A stretch of DNA of 64,000 bases from Actinomadura sp. 6K520. Its GTDB lineage: Bacteria; Actinomycetota; Actinomycetes; Streptosporangiales; Streptosporangiaceae. Where the stretch lies: NCBI RefSeq assembly GCF_004349245.1, contig NZ_SMLC01000003.1:62001-126000 (forward strand), given 5' to 3'. Each line of letters opens with the position of its first letter. Positions within the stretch are counted from its first letter, which is position 1. Shown here piece after piece: positions 61,663 through 64,000 of the stretch. The position numbers were made by a program, and so were the translations under genes. Below the pieces are notes generated by a model that was not told where the DNA came from, did not search any database, and worked only from the letters and a program-made list of their open reading frames with translations.

Positions 61663-62678
61663 TCTGGTTGAACTGGCGGCAGTTCCGCCTCCAGGCGCTC
61701 GCGGGCGCCGCCGGGCTCGTGCTCATCGCCGGCTACCTGCTGTACCTCGGGATGGACATCCGGGACGCCCACGGCGCCTACCGGTCCCGCTGCGCGGACG
61801 CCGCCGCCTGCGCCCAGGCGGAGATCCAGTTCCAGAGCACCTACCGGAACACGCTGCTGTTCCTGGCCGCCGGACTCGGGCTGATCCCCGTGGTCATCGG
61901 CGCGTTCTGGGGTGCGCCGCTGATCGCGCGGGAACTGGAGCTCGGCACCCACCGGCTGGTGTGGAACCAGAGCGTGACCCGCCGCCGCTGGCTGATCGGC
62001 AGGATGGCGTTCACCGGCCTCGCCGCCATGATCATGGCGGGCGCGGCGGGCCTGCTGCTCACCTGGGCGGCGGCCCCGTACGATCAGGTCGCCGCCGACC
62101 GGTTCGGGACGGTGGAGTTCGGGGCACGGAACATCGCCCCGATCGGCTACGCCTTCCTCGCCGTCGCCCTCGGCACCACCGTCGGCCTGTTCGTGCGCCG
62201 GACGCTGCCGGCGATGGCCATCACGGGCGCCGTCTTCCTGGTCGTCCAGTTCACGGTGCCGAACCTGGTCCGGCCGCACCTCATGCCGCCGGAGAAGACG
62301 TCCCTGCCGATGACCGCGCAGGCCATCAACCGGGCCAGGAGCCTCGGCAGTATCACCGGGGCCCCCGTCGTCGGCGGCCTGCAGGTGCCCGGGGCCCCCG
62401 ACGCGTGGATCAGCGAGACCAGCCCGCTGCGCACCCGGGACGGGCGGACGCTCAGCGAGAGGGCGTTCGCGCAGTGTCTGGACGCTCCGCCGAAGACCGG
62501 TGCGGGGGGCACGTTCGGTGACGCCGCGGTGTGCCTGGCCGCGCTCGATCTGCACGTTGACATCGAGTACCAGCCCGGCGGCCGCTACTGGTCGTTCCAG
62601 CTTGCCGAGACGGGGCTCTACCTGCTGACCGGCGCGTTCCTCACCGTCATCGCCCTGCGGCGCATCAGGCGTGCCTGA
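61659..62678 (+). CDS. ABC transporter permease
   Basis: 339 residues, six hydrophobic helices, among them LAGAAGLVLIAGYLLYLGMD, TLLFLAAGLGLIPVVIGAFW, AFTGLAAMIMAGAAGLLLTW, AFLAVALGTTVGLFV, MAITGAVFLVVQFTV and TGLYLLTGAFLTVIAL. A large extracytoplasmic loop lies between the last two. LIARELELGTHRLVWNQSVTRRRW is a conserved cytoplasmic segment of this permease family. Forms an exporter with the preceding ATPase; the substrate is unknown. Confidence 0.9.
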   Translation: MIWLNWRQFRLQALAGAAGLVLIAGYLLYLGMDIRDAHGAYRSRCADAAACAQAEIQFQSTYRNTLLFLAAGLGLIPVVIGAFWGAPLIARELELGTHRLVWNQSVTRRRWLIGRMAFTGLAAMIMAGAAGLLLTWAAAPYDQVAADRFGTVEFGARNIAPIGYAFLAVALGTTVGLFVRRTLPAMAITGAVFLVVQFTVPNLVRPHLMPPEKTSLPMTAQAINRARSLGSITGAPVVGGLQVPGAPDAWISETSPLRTRDGRTLSERAFAQCLDAPPKTGAGGTFGDAAVCLAALDLHVDIEYQPGGRYWSFQLAETGLYLLTGAFLTVIALRRIRRA

Positions 62679-62798
62679 CGCTGCCACGCCCGCCCACCGT
62701 GGCCGGCGGCACCGGGCGGCCACCGTGGTGGCGGCGGGACGAGTCCGGGACGCGCCAGGCGAGGATCCGTCCGCGTGCGACGCCGGACGGAGCATCGA

Positions 62799-62804
62799 TA
62801 GCCT
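62799..62804 (+). promoter_or_regulatory. -10 box for leaderless sensor-kinase mRNA
   Basis: TAGCCT, seven bases before the GTG at 62812, without a ribosome site. Confidence 0.45.
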
Positions 62805-62811
62805 GGCCGGC

Positions 62812-63957
62812 GTGACCGTTCCGGGTGGATGGGTCAGGGGCGTCTCCGTGGCCGGGCTCGGCGCCGTGTTCCTCGCGGCGATCGCCGTGCAGGCCGCCGC
62901 CATCGCGCAGACCTGGGGCGCCTGGTACTGGGTGCCGGGCGGCGTCTCCGCGGCGGCGGTATGCCTCCCGGCGCTGCTGGGGCCGCGCAGGCCGCTCCGG
63001 GCGGCGGCCGCGGGGCTCGGCCTCGCGGCGGCGGCCATCGCGGTCACCGGCCTGGCCGGCCCCGACCTTCCCGCCGAGCCCAGCCCGGCCATGACGCTGG
63101 GGCTGGCGGTGCTGACCGGCGCCGCGCTCCGGTCCCTTCGGCCGGTACCGGCCGCCGCGGTCGCGGGCGCCGGGCCGGTACTGATCATCGCCGGTCAGCT
63201 CGCCGCCGGGCCGCCGTCCGGCGGCCTCGCGGCGGTGACGGCGCTGGACGGCCTGGTCTGGCTGGCCGGCGTCGGCGCCGGCCTGTCGCTGCGGGTGCTG
63301 GACGCCCGGGCCCGCGCGTCCGCCGAGGAGGTGCGGCGGGCGGAGCGGCTGGAGCTGGCCCGGGAGCTGCACGACGTCGTGGCCCACCACATCACGGGCA
63401 TGGTGCTCCAGGCGCAGGGCGCCCAGGTGGTCGCGCGGCGCGACCCGGAGAAGGTGAGCGAGTACCTCGGTGAGCTGGAGGCCGCGGGGACCGACGCCCT
63501 GGCCGCGATGCGGCGGGTCGTGGGGCTGCTGCGCGACACCGGCGACGCGGCGCCGGCGTCCCCCGGGCCGGAGGGCCTCGGCGCGCTGGTGGAGCGCTTC
63601 CGCGGGCAGGGCCGGGAGGTGCGGCTGAGCATGCCGGACGGTGCCGAGTGGCCGCCGGAGGTGACCACCACCGTGTACCGCGTCACGCAGGAGGCCCTGA
63701 CGAACGTCCTGCGGCACGCCCCGAAGGCCCGGTCCGTCACGGTCACCGTCGGGCAGGGCGCGCGGCGCGTCACCGTCGAGATCGCCGACGACGCCCCGGC
63801 GGCCCAGGCCCGGCATCCGCAGCGCGGCGGGTACGGCCTGATCGGCATGCGCGAACGCGTCGAGGCGCTCGGCGGCACGCTGCGGGCCGGGCCGCGGCCG
63901 GGCGCGGGCTGGTCCGTGCGGGCGACCCTGCCCGTCCCCACCGGGGAGCCCCGATGA
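62812..63957 (+). CDS. Two-component sensor histidine kinase (HisKA_3)
   Basis: 381 residues. Four to five N-terminal membrane helices (to about residue 165), then the dimerisation/phosphoacceptor segment LARELHDVVAHHITGMVLQAQGAQ (in RELHDVVAHH the first His is modified) and a HATPase with YRVTQEALTNVLRHAPKA and GYGLIGMRERVEALGG. NarL/DesK-type kinase. I choose GTG 62812 over the longer frame from 62671, because the extension is hydrophilic shadow sequence and overlaps the permease. Stop overlaps the response-regulator start (ATGA). Confidence 0.92.
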   Translation: MTVPGGWVRGVSVAGLGAVFLAAIAVQAAAIAQTWGAWYWVPGGVSAAAVCLPALLGPRRPLRAAAAGLGLAAAAIAVTGLAGPDLPAEPSPAMTLGLAVLTGAALRSLRPVPAAAVAGAGPVLIIAGQLAAGPPSGGLAAVTALDGLVWLAGVGAGLSLRVLDARARASAEEVRRAERLELARELHDVVAHHITGMVLQAQGAQVVARRDPEKVSEYLGELEAAGTDALAAMRRVVGLLRDTGDAAPASPGPEGLGALVERFRGQGREVRLSMPDGAEWPPEVTTTVYRVTQEALTNVLRHAPKARSVTVTVGQGARRVTVEIADDAPAAQARHPQRGGYGLIGMRERVEALGGTLRAGPRPGAGWSVRATLPVPTGEPR

Positions 63958-64000
63958 CCATCTCGGTGCTGCTCGCCGACGACCAGGCGATGATCCGCCG
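63954..64000 (+). CDS. Response regulator, 3' end outside window
   Basis: Only the first 15 codons are present: MTISVLLADDQAMIR, the start of a receiver domain with the acidic pair DD. ATGA overlap with the kinase gene; together they form a NarL/LuxR-type two-component system, by family expectation. Confidence 0.85.
   Translation, partial: MTISVLLADDQAMIR

Overview
The window is very GC-rich, with G or C at almost every third codon position, frequent GTG/TTG starts, many ATGA/GTGA stop-start overlaps and genes on both strands. WhiB1, PdtaS, nickel SodN/SodX, DasR-like, XRE/DUF397 and FxSxx-COOH genes point to a filamentous actinomycete, most likely of the Actinomadura/Thermomonosporaceae type (inference). 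It reads as chromosomal accessory DNA with two defence-like loci, several catabolic operons and a run of housekeeping genes. I saw no rRNA, tRNA, CRISPR array, IS element or phage module.

Layout. 1-2.7 kb: end of a secreted protein gene, a DUF397/XRE pair and three small genes. 2.9-11.0 kb: a complete four-gene Wadjet-type cassette (DUF2397, DUF2398, giant SMC-like ATPase, DUF2399/TOPRIM). 11.1-16.1 kb: bicovalent-FAD oxidoreductase, antigen-85-like esterase, DUF5954 and VOC proteins. 16.2-25.7 kb: a SLATT-SLOG pair, divergent from an FxSxx-COOH operon (precursor peptide fxsA, radical SAM-HExxH maturase fxsB, TIR protein fxsC, ParA-TIR-NB-ARC-TPR protein fxsT). 25.6-28.7 kb: alpha/beta hydrolase, TetR regulator, beta-propeller. 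28.9-33.8 kb: an aromatic meta-cleavage operon (galB, galC/ligK, galD, XylE-type dioxygenase) with a dehydrogenase and a GntR regulator whose probable operator occurs twice. 33.9 kb: a remnant of the 5' end of fusA. 34.1-39.7 kb: LysR regulator and form I CO dehydrogenase coxMSL plus xdhC/coxF. 39.7-47.1 kb: DoxX, a secreted copper-monooxygenase-like protein, a biotin carboxylase fused to a BsaP-like zinc/Fe-S finger, GNAT, a ThDP enzyme and a carotenoid oxygenase. 47.1-52.9 kb: bioD-bioB, two Uma2-type genes, a DasR-like regulator, bioF. 53-64 kb: pdtaS, whiB1, lipid kinase, SigB/F-type sigma with its anti-sigma factor, sodN/sodX, CGNR protein, an ABC transporter and a two-component system running off the end.

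Points most worth a second look: (i) the Fxs operon, with a radical SAM enzyme fused to an HExxH hydroxylase-type domain, one TIR domain that keeps its catalytic glutamate and one that has lost it, next to a SLATT-SLOG pair; (ii) a single reading frame joining biotin carboxylase to a biotin-synthase auxiliary protein (BsaP) domain, with bioD/bioB 5 kb away; (iii) two tiny bridging ORFs that tie neighbouring genes through ATGA overlaps on both sides (jetA-jetB, coxL-xdhC), the second made by an exact 20-bp duplication; (iv) a paired GntR operator and a perfect CRP-type site in front of whiB1.

All functional calls come from reading translations and motifs by eye; no database search was run.
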